Notes: generated by a model not told the origin, from the sequence alone. Positions 36,986-48,708 are shown, numbered from the stretch's first letter. The stretch is DNA of 64,000 nucleotides from Strongylocentrotus purpuratus (GCF_000002235.5 NW_022145612.1:17600809-17664808); one strand, 5' to 3'. Numbers and translations: made by a program.

Positions 36986-37963
36986 CGTGCGCCGGGGGAG
37001 GGGGTGGGGGTAGAAAGTAGACGTAGGCCGGAATACATATTACACTGTCAAAGAAAATGTGCAAATACAATCATTTACATTCACAGTAACAAAGGAAACA
37101 GAATTTGTTGTTTGCGGTTACTTGAGATTTAATAGAGGATATTTTCTTGTTACCTGAATAGCAACATCATGACAATAACAATAATTACAACACGAACTTT
37201 CCCAACTGAATATAGAAAGATAAACCGTTGCCATACTTTCACTGTACCACTGCTACAATCCACCCCTGGGAAGGACCCGGGTAATACTTTCGAAATTTTC
37301 GATCAATTTATACAAGTATCAGCATATACATACACTGGAGCATGCATGGAGCTACCATGTCCAACTCTAAGTACTCTCTGCATCGAGGCCACCAACAGAC
37401 GAGACTTGTGTACGACCCCCCCCCCCCCCCCCTGGCCATAAAAAAGGCGACACTGTTACGTACGTTGGACAGGTAAACAGTATTACTTTCTTGCCTGGAC
37501 CAGCGAGTACAGGTTATAGCGGTACCCCCACCCCTTGCATAAAAGAAGGCAAACAGCTCCCTGCATTGAACAGGCGAACACACTTGAATTTAAACGACTT
37601 AAATGTCTATTCCTTAAATTCTATCATAAACGACTGATGTGGAAGACTAGTCAACGCACCCTTTCGGAGAAGCCGGGGGGGGGGGTGGCTCTGGACGAAT
37701 GCTCGCGTTCCAGTCAACGCGACGCGACGCAACACTCCCAACGCACCCGTTCGGCAAAACCGGGGGGGGGGGGCTTTGGACGAATCGTCGCGTTCAAGTC
37801 AAAGCGACGCGACACTGGGCGGGTGGGTCCCTTTCGGCATGAGCCATTTATATCGCCCTTCGTATGATAACATTTCTTATGATAAAGGAATGTACTAGCA
37901 TTAAATTAAAAGATGACTTTTAACGATAATAAAAGTCCATTATGAAGAGAAACAGGAGGAGAA

Positions 37964-38004
<41 letters not shown>

Positions 38005-38644
38005 GAGTGGGGTGGGGAGATAGAAGGGGGTGGAAGGCAGGCCGTAAATTGATAGAAACGTTCTCAAACAAAATTACTGTATATATTATAAAGGAATGGA
38101 ATTGAAATATGATGTTGCACATCGGTAAATCATCTTATACCAATGTATGCACAAAATAACAAAAACTATTGCTGCCGAAATACACTGTCAAATAATTATG
38201 CTTTTGTAATCCTTTATGATAAAGGAATGTACGTAGCATTCAATTAAAATATGACTTCTAACGATGATACGCGGCGTTACGAGCCTATGAAACAATGGGA
38301 AGAGAGGGGAAGGAGGGGGAAAGGGAGAGAGAGAGAGATGGGGGAGAGAGGATGAGAGAGATGGGGATGGAGAGGATGAGAGAGAGGGAGAGAGAAAGAG
38401 AAAGAGATAGAGAGAGAGAGGGGGGGGGGTGGGGTGGCAAGGCCGAATTCGATGACATCATTTTTTTCTCAAACGAAATTACTATGTAGAATATGTAAAT
38501 AATAATGGCATTCAACTGAAAAAGTGATTTTCAATCATGTTACAAATCTTTAAATTATCAAGTTTCAAAAGAATACAAAGCAATAACAACAATTCAAGAG
38601 AAATAATCTTACCCTTTTGTTGCCATATGAGCTGCACGAGACAT
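33972..38644 (-). CDS. zf-3CxxC (RTP-like) protein, gene A of the cluster, four exons
   Basis: Exons 38613-38644 ([10 protein letters not shown], donor GG|GTAAGA), 36528-36741, 35349-35443 and 33972-34134 join with phases 2, 0, 2 to 167 residues. The 3CxxC zinc-binding fold is complete: [15 protein letters not shown], then YRQKCSKC, then [18 protein letters not shown] near the end. This is the domain of vertebrate receptor-transporting proteins and ZAR1 relatives (Pfam zf-3CxxC). RTPs help odorant and taste receptors reach the surface and RTP4 is interferon-induced; nothing here shows which role, if any, is kept. No C-terminal membrane segment is visible, so the product is probably soluble. 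Exons 2-4 are well supported by paralogues. Exon 1 is chosen for its ATG, strong donor and matching phase, and is less certain. Confidence 0.82.
36345..36425 (-). repeat. SINE/LINE tail-like fragment in a zf-3CxxC gene intron
   Basis: Contains ccagcctgccaggtaccca, the reverse of a motif also present at 9225-9402. Lies between exons 2 and 3 of gene A. Confidence 0.5.
36780..37018. repeat. GA-rich low-complexity tract
   Basis: Includes an uninterrupted (GA)n run at about 36917-36982 in intron 1 of gene A. All long open frames here are repeat artefacts. Confidence 0.9.
37620..37845 (+). repeat. Dispersed GC-rich repeat with poly(G) blocks, copy 1
   Basis: Contains aaacgactgatg, gactagtcaacgcacccttt and repeated 'caacgcacccgttcgg' blocks with poly(G) after them. 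An inverted relative lies at 61735-61960. Not coding. Confidence 0.7.
37920..38430. repeat. Two GA-rich blocks in duplicated context
   Basis: GA tracts at about 37960-38003 and 38320-38425. Each is preceded by gataaaggaatgtac and a 'attaaaa(t/g)atgacttttaacga'-like stretch and followed by similar text, so a block of about 300 bp is duplicated. Confidence 0.65.
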
Positions 38645-40537
38645 CTTTACTTTGAATCACGCATAGTCTTATCCACGTCCAGGCACGAACCTAATATGTC
38701 GAATTTTTCCTTCATAAGGCACAAACCACTGATCAAAACATAAACTAACATCTAATGGTTGAACAGGAAGGGAAACGACGTCAACATTCATAAAGGGGCG
38801 GCTGTAGCGTCCTATATCAAAGCAAAGAGGGGGGGGGGTGAGGATTTTACTTTTGTACCGGTTTTATACACATATCCAAGTTTGATGGTTGATGACACCG
38901 AAAAAGTAGTCTTTAGTCCATCCCATGCGTACAGTCTTGGGGGGGGGGGGGGGGGGGTGAAGAGTGCTCCCTCTACCAAAGTTTGGAAAAATCTTTGACG
39001 CCCCCTCCCCCTCCCCCATTATTTTCTCCTCAATGTTGTTACCTGATAGAGGAGGGGGAGGGTGGCCTATAGATTCCCATCGTTTGTTTCTTCTTGTTCA
39101 GCGCCCTGTAATTCTGTGATTGAGACAGAGCATCATTCTTTGTCCCCCGTACACTCCTGGTAATAATTAATTTGATAAAATTTTTAGCAAAATATAAATA
39201 CCACTATACTGACTGTATATAATTCTTTACGCTGTTTGCTCATATGTATTCAGTTAAAACATGCAAGGGCTTGCACAATTCAAATTATTAGTTTTCTTAA
39301 CATTTACTTGATTTTGATTAACAATGGAAAATGAATTACAGGAAACAGGACAATATTAAAGGCAAAACGCATCGTAAGGCAGACTAGTTTGCATTGCGCA
39401 ATACACATTAGAGGATGTATAATTTCCTGTTAATATTACGACATATCTTGTTGTTTGCATTCATGTATGACAACATAACTCTTTTGTTACATAGTGGATT
39501 CCACCGTTTCTATTGAGCTTGGTTTTCCAATCCACGGTGAAGTCATTCCTAATGTAATTTTCCCCAAAAGGTGGATTTCTACTTCTGTATACATTTAGAT
39601 ATTTGATAAATTTTTAAAAATTATAGCAATTATTTCCTACTCTTCCTTCAATACAAATGATGACAGAATACGCTTCAGTCTGTAACTCTCAATTTCTTTA
39701 TTTTAAAAGTGAAATAAAATTTGGAAACTCAATACAAAAATCCCAGTAATACAGGCAAACTAAATACATTAATCGACGCAAGTACGATTTAGTACAACCC
39801 CTGTATGTAAAAAAAATATATATTCCGTCATCAATAACTAACAAAAATGCAAGCTTATGCAATTGTCTGTAGACTGTAGGCATAGCAAATTGGAAAGGAC
39901 CTCACAAGATACGTCACGGCTATGCTAATTTGTGTTTCACTATCTCAACTTCAAAATTCATAACTATCCTACTTTTAATCGGATAATGACTAATATTCAA
40001 ACTCTCAATAATTTGTTTCTCACAGTTTTTTCTGCTTTTATTTATTCCAGTTAATTATCAGGTTGGACTTCCCCTTTAACTGCCAAGCATTGAATGTCAA
40101 TTTCAATTATGATAGACGGAGGGGAAAGGTAATAAAGGTGTGGAGTCTTAAACACGATTAACCACTACCGGCTTTTACTCCCTAAATTAGCACCGTAATG
40201 TCATGAAAACAAAAATACAACAACAAGTGGAAGAAGGAATGTCACAGAATTACCGTCCATGGAAATACATACTTATCATATTCCGTGATATCCCTAATAG
40301 AAAACTGAAAAGACAGAAGAGCAAAGAGCTTGCGTACAATACTCGTCACCCATTGTCAGTCTTTAATTCCTATTTAGCCTGTGCTTCATTATATAAGTTT
40401 TACAATAACAACACAAATAATAATGATAATAGCTACAACAACAATATCAACAACAACACTTTTAATTACACTATCACTAATACTTCTACTACTACTACTA
40501 CTACTACTACTTTTACTACTACTTTTACCACTACTTT

Positions 40538-40618
<81 letters not shown>

Positions 40619-40666
40619 TACTACTACTACTACTACTACTTTTACTACTACTTTTACCACTACTTT

Positions 40667-40715
<49 letters not shown>

Positions 40716-41611
40716 GAACTACTACATGTACAATGACTACTACTGTACTACTACCATGAAAACAACTACAACAACAACAACTACTACTACTACTACTACT
40801 ACTGCTACTATTTCTACATCAGCAACAATAACAATTACTACTAAACTGCTACTACTACTACTGATATCAATGTTTATTGATGATTATAATAATGGCTAAA
40901 CTACAATTGACTTTTTTTGTGACTGACGTTAGTTTTTTCGTTTTGATTTGCGTTGAGACAAGATGGTCGTAGGTGATGTGGTCCCATATTTTCATTCATA
41001 CATTAAATCCATCGTTCATACCAAATAATTATGTCACAAGTCAAAGTTCTTGTGATGATCAGTAGGCCCATACAATTTCTAAATCCAGCATTTCCAGATT
41101 CAAATATCTATAACAAAAATATAAAAAAAGAAGAAGAGGAGATGGAGGAGGAGAATAAGAAGAAGTAGAAGAAAAAAAGAAGACAAATGGGGAGGAGGAG
41201 AAGAAGAAAAACAACAACAACAACATCAACAATACATCCACTTTACTGTTGCAATACAACACCACAAGTATGTAGAAATCGTCGAAATCGTAGTTCCTCT
41301 ATCGCATGTTCACATACATTAATTTATCACGCCTCGTCATTTCTATCATTCACTTAATTGGTTCACTATGAAGTCTTCATATCACGTGATCATCATGGTC
41401 TCGTTCATAGCTGTTTGCCTATGAACCCAACTGAAAGGAAAAGCTCATCATTGTTTTGTTTTTTTAAATTTCGATAGGACGTCCAATGAGAGGCGATTTG
41501 CTACTTTCTTTTCCCCTCGAGATAATAGATTTTAAAGGAACATAATCCCTCACCACTTCAAGTTTCCCCTGTTGAACCATCTACCTTCTTGTAATGTCTT
41601 AATATTTATAT
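38645..41611. other. Intergenic DNA between genes A and B of the cluster
   Basis: No exon supported. Holds poly(G) runs near 38827 and 38938, an (ACT)n array at 40484-40718 and purine-rich text near 41125-41200. The promoter of gene A presumably lies just above 38644. Confidence 0.45.
40484..40718. repeat. (ACT)n trinucleotide microsatellite
   Basis: About 235 bases of ACT units with ACTTTT interruptions in two similar halves. The long Thr/Leu/Val frames are artefacts. Confidence 0.95.
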
Positions 41612-43383
41612 CTATTTTTTTCTTTCATAGAGTTGTGTCCAGCATTGTGTTTTTCCGTAGCCGCACTTTTCACACAATTGACTATTGTGACCAGGACCTC
41701 CTTGAACGATTTCGTCATCCGTCCAGCTTGAGTTGGACAATATTCTGTCAAAATGAAACAAGGGAGATCAGAAGATAATCAAGAGAGCAAACACGTGACA
41801 ACAGTGAAAAGTAACGCTTTGAATGCCAATCTAATACTTCTAGACAGGGAGGTCACTATACCATTTTGGAGGGGGGGGGGGATTACTTTCAAGTTATCAG
41901 CTGAACAATTCCAAGAGTGTTACCCAACTTGGTCTTTATTTTGTCCATTTTGAAGAAATTTCTCTATATTGTCACCCAAATTGGACAATGTATCAGCCAA
42001 GATGGGTATTTAAAGAAAATACCCAAAATTGGTAGCGGTAACCCTCGTGCTGAGCATATTATCCCTCGCTATCTTTAAGAGTATGTGAGGTCTTGGAATG
42101 ATCAAAATGAATATGACATTGGTCAGTCTTGCTGAAAAGAACATGCATTGCACAAACAAATAAATGAGTATCAGACGCCTGGAAACTTCATAATTATGAG
42201 GGATTGAATGTATCACTTTTAATTGCCAGCTGATTGGAAGAAAAGAACGCGTTGACATTTGCTTGGGGAATATAGCATTTGCAATCATCCTCTTTAACTG
42301 TCGAGATGTGGAGGATGGTCACCCCAATGAAACTCTTTCTCTCTCAATTGGGGAGGATGGCCTTTGCAATCGAACTCTTTAGCTCTCGAATGCTGGGGAG
42401 GATGGCCTTTGTAATCAAACTCTTTAGCTCTCGAATGCTGGGGAGGATGGCCTTTGTAATCAAACTCTTTAGCTCTCGAATGCTGGGGAGGATGGCCTTT
42501 GTAATCAAACTCTTTAGCTCTCGAATGCTGGGGAGGATGGCCTTTGTAATCAAACTCTTTAGCTCTCGAATGCTGGGGAGGATGGCCTTTGTAATCAAAC
42601 TCTTTAGCTCTCGAATGCTGGGGAGGATGGCCTTTGTAATCAAACTCTTTAGCTCTCGAATGCTGGGGAGGATGGCCTTTGTAATCAAACTCTTTAGCTC
42701 TCGAATGCTGGGGAGGATGGCCTTTGTAATCAAACTCTTTAGCTCTCGAATGCTGGGGAGGATGGCCTTTGTAATCAAACTCTTTAGCTCTCGAATGCTG
42801 GGGAGGATGGCCTTTGTAATCAAACTCTTTAGCTCTCGAATGCTGGGGAGGATGGCCTTTGTAATCAAACTCTTTAGCTCTCGAATGCTGGGGAGGATGG
42901 CCTTTGTAATCAAACTCTTTAGCTCTCGAATGCTGGGGAGGATGGCCTTTGTAATCAAACTCTTTAGCTCTCGAATGCTGGGGAGGATGGCCTTTGTAAT
43001 CAAACTCTTTAGCTCTCGAATGCTGGGGAGGATGGCCTTTGTAATCAAACTCTTTAGCTTTTGGATGCTGGGGAGGATGGCCTTTGCAATCAAACTCTTT
43101 GAAAAATACCGTGAATGAATGCAAGAATCATATTTTCGATCTAAAATATTCATGACCCTTCATATGTTTATCAAAGAGGCAAATATACTACATTGATTGA
43201 CGTCACATGCTTAATCTTACTAAACTAAAGCATACCTTTTGATTTCCTTTTGAACGATTCCTTTAAACTCCATTTGACTAAAAGAGGGCTCATTTTCCGT
43301 TAGACATTTTTCGCACTTCTGCTTGTAGAGCTACCAATGGAAGATTAAAGAGAAATTTTAAAGACAGAGAGAGGGAGGGAGAA

Positions 43384-43416
<33 letters not shown>

Positions 43417-44373
43417 TGGAGAGCGCGCGGAGAGAAGGGGTGGTATTCACGAGAAAACTTACCTCAATTCTATATCAGACATAGTATCAGGGCCGTGTGA
43501 AAACACTGTCTTCTCGACTATACGCCATCCATTATGATTTTAACAACAATAAGTCAGCAAATTATGATTTCTATTTTCCACTTGTGACTATTTATAGTGC
43601 TTTAAAGGGATCCGGTAACTTTGTCTCAGATTCTGAAACAAAATCCTGGATTTAGCTCATGATGCAATGATAATTATAAACCTTTAGGTCAGTCAGGAAC
43701 CCCATGACTTTTACAAGCCGATCGCCTGTCTGATTATCAAGATATTTATGATTGGAATTATAAATTTTGAAAACCGTTCGCCTGACGGTTTTCATAACAC
43801 TACAGTCTATCGGGGAAAACGAGTATGGTAAAACCGGTCACTCAATGATTTTACTTTTTTGAGGCACTTCTTGATCATTTTGAAGCGCAATTTTTTTAGG
43901 GCTTCAATATTACACCATATCACAGACACTGATAACACGTAGGGCCGTGTATATCAGATTTAACATTGTTAAACGATCCCTTTAAAGACAAATACATTTC
44001 TTAACTTGCAGAGTATGCATACAAGTAGAATAGGCAATTTAGATAATGTACTTTCGATAACCTCATTTATCACAAAAATTCTTTAAATTTTTATATAACA
44101 ATGAAAGATGTAACTTTAATTTAAATACAGACTTAATTAAGTTATGAGTGGAGTTCTCACTTTGGTTACACTTTGCTGCTGCCAGTCGAGTACTGCATGT
44201 GCCAATCTGCTAGACCAGAACCGGGGTACGAAAAAAAAAGACGCGAACCGGCCGCGTCTTTTTTCGTACCGGCCACACACCGGGTTGGAGCATATAAATT
44301 CGGCGCATCCGTGTACCTCTGAAAGAATGTTCTCCTTTGAGATCTTGAGCTCGTCCACACCCTCTTCTTCCAT
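41612..44373 (-). CDS. zf-3CxxC (RTP-like) protein, gene B, with interrupted first zinc knuckle
   Basis: Exons 44161-44400 (coding from the ATG at 44373), 43236-43330 and 41612-41744 join with phases 0 and 2, as in gene A, to about 146 residues. Knuckles two and three are normal (YKQKCEKC; LCEKCGYGKTQCW). The first is odd: FICSNPVCGR has CX4C instead of CX2C, and about 16 extra residues (through YEKRRGRFASFFFVP) sit before the FWSS that follows the cysteines in paralogues. The insert is encoded by a hairpin (44225-44270). Upstream of the ATG the frame continues as ELSQIIKDV, similar to the 'IIxEVMxEE' of genes C and D, back to a possible acceptor at 44401, so an upstream exon may exist. Could be a functional variant or a decaying copy; the splice sites and frame are intact. 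Confidence 0.72.
42277..43101. repeat. 45-bp minisatellite, about 18 units, in intron of gene B
   Basis: Unit: tgctggggaggatggccttt, then gtaatcaaactctttagctc, then tcgaa. About 14 central units are identical or nearly so; the first two and the last are diverged. Because 45 is divisible by three, three frames stay open (15-residue periods such as GRMAFVIKLFSSRML on plus, KEFDYKGHPPQHSRA on minus). It lies between exons 41612-41744 and 43236-43330 and has no splice-supported coding role. Confidence 0.97.
43606..43981 (-). mobile_element. TTAA-flanked MITE, copy 3 (intron of gene B)
   Basis: TTAA at 43602-43605 and 43982-43985. The ends are AGGGATCCGGTAAC and the complement of AGGGATCGTTTAAC. 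Longest of the three copies (376 bp) and homologous throughout to 8529-8875 and 11087-11385. GA-rich DNA lies just before it (about 43367-43437). Confidence 0.88.
44225..44270. repeat. Hairpin inserted in coding sequence of gene B
   Basis: ggtacgaaaaaaaaagacgc and its complement gcgtcttttttcgtacc surround a 7-nt loop. The arms differ only by three extra A. The segment corresponds to the residues that gene B has in excess of its paralogues. Confidence 0.9.
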
Positions 44374-44544
44374 CACATCCTTGATGATTTGAGAGAGCTC
44401 CTTGATAATAGTGATAAAGGCTCATATTAAGACGACAGATAACCTAAGATCAACCTGGTACGAGTGTGAAACTTTTATAATCTATACATGATATAGGTAA
44501 GTCCAAACTAATTTGTCTCACATGTTACCAGCCACATCTACGGT

Positions 44545-44742
44545 TTAAAGATATTGAGTTCTGGTACTACGATTGCATTGTGAAAAAAAAACGGTGTGGA
44601 ATCGAACAGAAAAAGTTGAACATGTAGCATATTATTGGTGGGTACTGAAAGGTTCTGGAATCATCAAAATGTTAATTAATTTGGCCCAGTCTTGGTAAAA
44701 GTAACAAGCACCGAACATAGAAAGATGTATATATGGTCCTCA
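44545..44742 (-). repeat. Dispersed repeat family R2, copy 3
   Basis: Reverse-oriented relative of 18995-19170 and 25190-25382, with gattgcattgtga, a 'ggtgtggaatcg' block, ggttctggaatcatcaaaat and ggcccagtcttggtaaa. Confidence 0.75.
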
Positions 44743-45874
44743 TTTTTAAGTTGTTACTTGTCATATTTAGAATATGAAAGCATTTGAAGAGCCATGCTTT
44801 TCAGTGAACATACTTTCCCTGATGATCTTCCACAATTTCGTAATAACAATGAAAACGCTCAATAATTATTTTCACCTCTCCCAAGAACTCAACCTTTTCT
44901 CTAAATAAAGTATTCATAACTCATAATTTATTCATCCCTACTATACATCTAAGATCAGAAATGACACATTTTTTTTCTTCAACGTTTAAGGCCTATTTAT
45001 ATAATCATATATTATATAAGCAGGGGTGACAGTGAGCACTAAAAAGAATAGGTTTTTTTGTTTCCCCTCAACCACGCCCCCCTTGAGTAAAAAAAAAAGA
45101 GAGGATTCGCGGGGGAAAAAATGGCATCTAATAACATTCCCCCCTTTCGAGTAAGAAAATTGGAGAAAAAAATAGATCAAAATAGGGAAGAATAGAAAAA
45201 AATAAGCTTGAAATCGGGAAAATCAGAATAAAATAGGGAAGAAAAAAAAAATTGGTAAAAAAAAAAAAATAGGGAAAAATAAAAAAAATCGGGAAACCGA
45301 TTTAAATCGGGTTTTTATCATGCCTGACTTTCATCGACAGTGGGAAGAAGACTTTATTATACAGTATCATTAAACCCAGCGACATATTCTCTGGATGAAA
45401 TTCATGGGTAGCAACAGCATAACAAATGCTTAGTGACAGCATGGACCTACTTCGTAGCAGGTCGATGGTGACAGCATATTTTTGCCGATTTCCATGCGTC
45501 TCTTCGTAATGAGCAAGTCTATATACAAAATAATTCATGTGCCCGATAGTTTATCACCGAATCGGCATGGTTGTTGCTTAGCAACCAAACGCACACCTGA
45601 GCAAAGTTTATATCTGAAAAATGAATTATATTAGATTATCTTTTAACACAGCCAAGCCATTATTTCAAATATATAGCACACATTCCACTGGATACAAGGT
45701 GTTTTGAGACTGGGTCAGCATGGTAGGAAATATTTCCAAGTTTCCAAGCAATTGATTTCATAATAGACATGCCCTCAAAATCTTTTTGATTTTTTTATCA
45801 ACCCCCCCCCCCTTCCACAGGGTTCTTTATTTTCAAAACAAATTCCATCATAAGTATATCCATAAATAAGGCCA
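44743..45874. other. Non-coding DNA
   Basis: Contains A-rich tandem text of 'aatagggaaaaat' type at about 45170-45310. A 75-codon open stretch at 45302-45525 on the minus strand follows a fair acceptor (TGTATATAG) but has no convincing donor and no recognisable motif, so it is not called as an exon. Confidence 0.4.
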
Positions 45875-46140
45875 AATAAAAAAAAACATGTTTAGCGTCC
45901 TGTTTTTTCGAAAAATAGGAAGGACATTTTTTTTTTTTTTTTTTTTAATCAGAAATAGATCCATTTTAGCAGTGTTTTTCATGTTGTTTTTTCTTTTTCT
46001 TTTTTTAAATAAAAAAAAAAATAAAAAAATTCAAAAAAAAAAAAATAAATAAATAAATCAACAAAAAAAATCAACAAAAAAAGGGCCTCCTCCTTCCTAT
46101 ATTTCGAAAAAACAGGACGCTAAACATGTTTTTTTTATTT
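45875..46140. repeat. Inverted repeat with A/T-rich loop
   Basis: Arms of about 48 bp: aaacatgtttagcgtcctgt with following ttttcgaaaaataggaagga, and the near-exact reverse complement at 46091-46139. The 165-nt centre is mostly poly(A)/poly(T). No coding content; a MITE-like or fold-back structure. Confidence 0.85.
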
Positions 46141-46150
46141 TTTTATTATA

Positions 46151-46310
46151 GAGCAGTCGAAATGCAGAAGGATATGTACATGTGTTTTATTGATTGTTCA
46201 AAGGCTTTTGATAAAGTAAAACATTCAGAACTTTTTGAAGATCTGAAAAATCTAGATATATATAGGAAAGATCTAAAACTGCTACAAAGTCTATAATATG
46301 ACAAAACGAA
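46151..46310 (+). mobile_element. LINE reverse-transcriptase fragment
   Basis: Plus-strand translation reads RAVEMQKDMYMCFIDCSKAF then DKVKHSELFEDL, the conserved F-[IV]-D-x-x-K-A-F-D-x-V block of non-LTR reverse transcriptases (palm region with the first catalytic Asp). The frame stops soon after and there is no start, so this is a short dead fragment. It adjoins the right arm of the inverted repeat at 45875-46140. Confidence 0.8.
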
Positions 46311-47361
46311 GATTTATAAATCATTTTAGATGGTAACTTTCTGTGAAATTTGAGCTATAGAATTTTTTTGAACGTCATTAGCGTATAAAGGTTTTTTTCA
46401 TAATAACGGTAATGAAGGCTTCATAGTTTTATACATCTGTACATTAAAATGTTTTATTATCGCTCGCAATTTAGGTGATGAAACTTTTTTTTTTCCAGAC
46501 CCACTTTGATTTTGTCCGAAGAATGAGAAGAAGAAGAGGCCCATCGATGCTGGTGATAAAGAACAGTGGGTGTATATCTCGATTGGTCAGGTGTCAGATT
46601 GATTGCTCGAGAAAAGGGCATGAACAGATTCCACACAGGAACACCATTTCTGTAAAATCTATGGAAATAGAAGGAGAGCGCGAAATTCAAGATAACTGAA
46701 ATTTGTTTTCCATTGGTTTTACATACAATTCATTGACAAAAAATGATACCTTTAAAATGCAGTGCCCCAAATCCCCATTGGACTCTAGCAAGGCTTTTTA
46801 CATTACCCAGGTTGTAATTGACGCAGTATAACGTCAACACTACATGTATTTGTCATTGACGTTCCCCTTCTCTGAAGGAACAAAAGGTGATTGGATAGGT
46901 TGGATGAAGAGGCATTGGTTTAGCGGATTATGCTTTACCTGGACTCGGTATACGAACCGGTATTTCTTTGTTGTTAAACCCATGGTCTACTCACGATATT
47001 TTACCCAAAAAACAAAACAAAAAGAGAAGAAAATGTGGATTGTTCTAGTTACTAAGCCTATTAGTATTCACTCTAATGAATATATTCAATTAAAACAACG
47101 TGCATCTATATCATGTTAGACCACAACTTGCATTAATGCCCACTCTGCATACGGGACGTCGTTTGCGCCAATGACGGTGCGGTTTTTGAATCGCAATACG
47201 AGTGATATCGGACTAAAATTGAATCCAAAATAAAAAATGAGAACCTTGCGTCACAATTACTGGCTAACTGTTATAATATATACGTGATTCAATAGGTATA
47301 TACTGACGCAATCGAATAGACGTCTCGTGTGCGACAGGCATTTATGATACACGTTTCTCAC
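46311..47361. other. Non-coding DNA
   Basis: AT-rich sequence; the open frames at 46475 and 46844 show no motifs or splice support. Confidence 0.4.
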
Positions 47362-47406
47362 TTTTCGGTCCTTGTCTTTTGCGTCAAGTTCAGCGATGCG
47401 TTCCTC
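47362..47406 (-). CDS. Possible small exon (unassigned)
   Basis: A 45-base stretch encoding EERIAELDAKDKDRK lies between a good acceptor (GCTTTTTCAG) and a donor (GTGAGA). It is phase 0 on both sides and would join in frame to ELSQIIKDV at the start of the gene B exon at 44400, giving a charged, coil-like N-terminal extension. Splicing evidence is consensus only. Confidence 0.3.
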
Positions 47407-48519
47407 CTGAAAAAGCATCTTGAAGCAATGTTACCCACACTCCCCAAAACATTCTTCCATGATTTGATAAGGGTCACCATCGTGAAAGGCTGACGCTGTT
47501 GATATTTCTTTTTAGCGCAATCACTGTATTGATCAATGCAAATCTGATGTTTTAGAACAGTAATGTAGACATTCACGATGTCAATGACAGATGAACTTAC
47601 TGTCAAAGAAATAGAAAGTGAAGTGATAAAAGTTCATAACGCTGACAGACAAACATAACAAAACTGGAATTGACTAACGGGGGATTTCAGTAGAAGCTGA
47701 GTATCGGGTGAGGGGGGGGGGTGAGTCTGGAGCATGCTCCACAGGATTTTTGAAATAAATATTTAAGTATTTTTAATGCCACCTAGGGGCACTCAATCCT
47801 ATTTTCTCGTCAAAAAGTTAGCCTACAGAGTACATTAATTTTTCTGGGTATGTAAATAGGTGGTGAGGAGGGGGTCGTACGCTGCCGCCCTATCCTGGAT
47901 ACGCCGCTGTAGACATGACGATTGTTATGACACCGTTTCCTGATCGTTTCTGTCAAAACGGAACAAATCGAAAACATTGATCGCATTAAACAAACGGAAT
48001 CAGCTCATCATCAATCCTTTATAATACAAAGCGTTACCTAGCCAATCAAAACATTCGTTGAGAGGATGTAGTGGTTTTAGAAGGACATGACTGGTATGAT
48101 GAAATATCAACTAAGTGGGCTGTTACGATTGGGCAATCATTTCAACTTTTAACTTTAACAACTTTTCAAGATTTGGGGTGCATACTTTTCAAACCTATTG
48201 TTTACAACTTGGACTTCTGGGCTTATTTTCATAGAACCTTTAAAAGCCTTGTTATCAAGTAATGTTTATGAATATGCATCCAGGTGTTCAGTCATTTAAA
48301 AATGAATCCCAATCCCACATCTCAAGGTTCCTAACAATGCATCGACTATGTAATATCAGGCGACTGAGCTGTCCTGACAGAACATCAGTCGCACAGGCAC
48401 AGCTTGATGTGACAATGCCTAAAGGTCCTACTTTTTCGGGATCTAAGCTGAATAGTCTTCTGCAATCTATCAGGAGTGCTAAGTCTCTGTCAGCTTCATG
48501 TTTATTTCATGTGACTTAC

Positions 48520-48654
48520 CTGTTCCCAGCTTTCATCTCACGATAATAATGTAAGAATAGTGAGAAATCAATCCATCGACGCACTGACTGAGAATGTTGA
48601 GTTTCGGTAGATATTGAGCGCCATGAGCTTCCAACAGTAGCGGATACTGGCGCT
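48520..48654 (-). CDS. Possible exon in the duplicated block (unassigned)
   Basis: 135 bases between a strong acceptor (TTCTTCTTTTAG) and a strong donor (AACAG|GTAAGT), open throughout in a phase 2-2 reading (VSATVGSSWRSISTETQHSQ, then SVRRWIDF, then REMKAGN). A second frame is also open up to a GTGAGA donor. A degenerate relative lies at about 53811-53935, still with its acceptor and QHSQSVRRWI but without the donor. It may be a 5' exon for a neighbouring zf-3CxxC gene, since genes A, C and D have phase-2 acceptors ahead of the first knuckle; this is not proven. Confidence 0.35.
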
Positions 48655-48705
48655 CTAAAAGAAGAAATCATGAACAACCATCATCGTGTACATCCACCAT
48701 TCTCT

Positions 48706-48708
<3 letters not shown>

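Noticed and set aside
40203-40899. Long Thr-, Leu- and Val-rich frames
   Set aside because: Products of the (ACT)n microsatellite; frames on both strands are open because ACT contains no stop in those phases.
42277-43101. CRISPR-like array
   Set aside because: There are no variable spacers; the units are contiguous and the DNA is from an animal with spliced genes.
42279-43153. Repeat proteins of about 270 residues in three frames
   Set aside because: No initiation or splice support; open frames follow from a 45-bp period without stops. Kept only as a minisatellite finding.
45302-45538. Minus-strand 78-codon frame as an upstream exon of gene B
   Set aside because: It has a fair acceptor but no proper donor, and its phase does not fit the gene B first exon; no motif recognised.
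48262-48546. 94-codon plus-strand frame
   Set aside because: No domain, no splice support, and its end overlaps the better-supported minus-strand exon candidate at 48520-48654.
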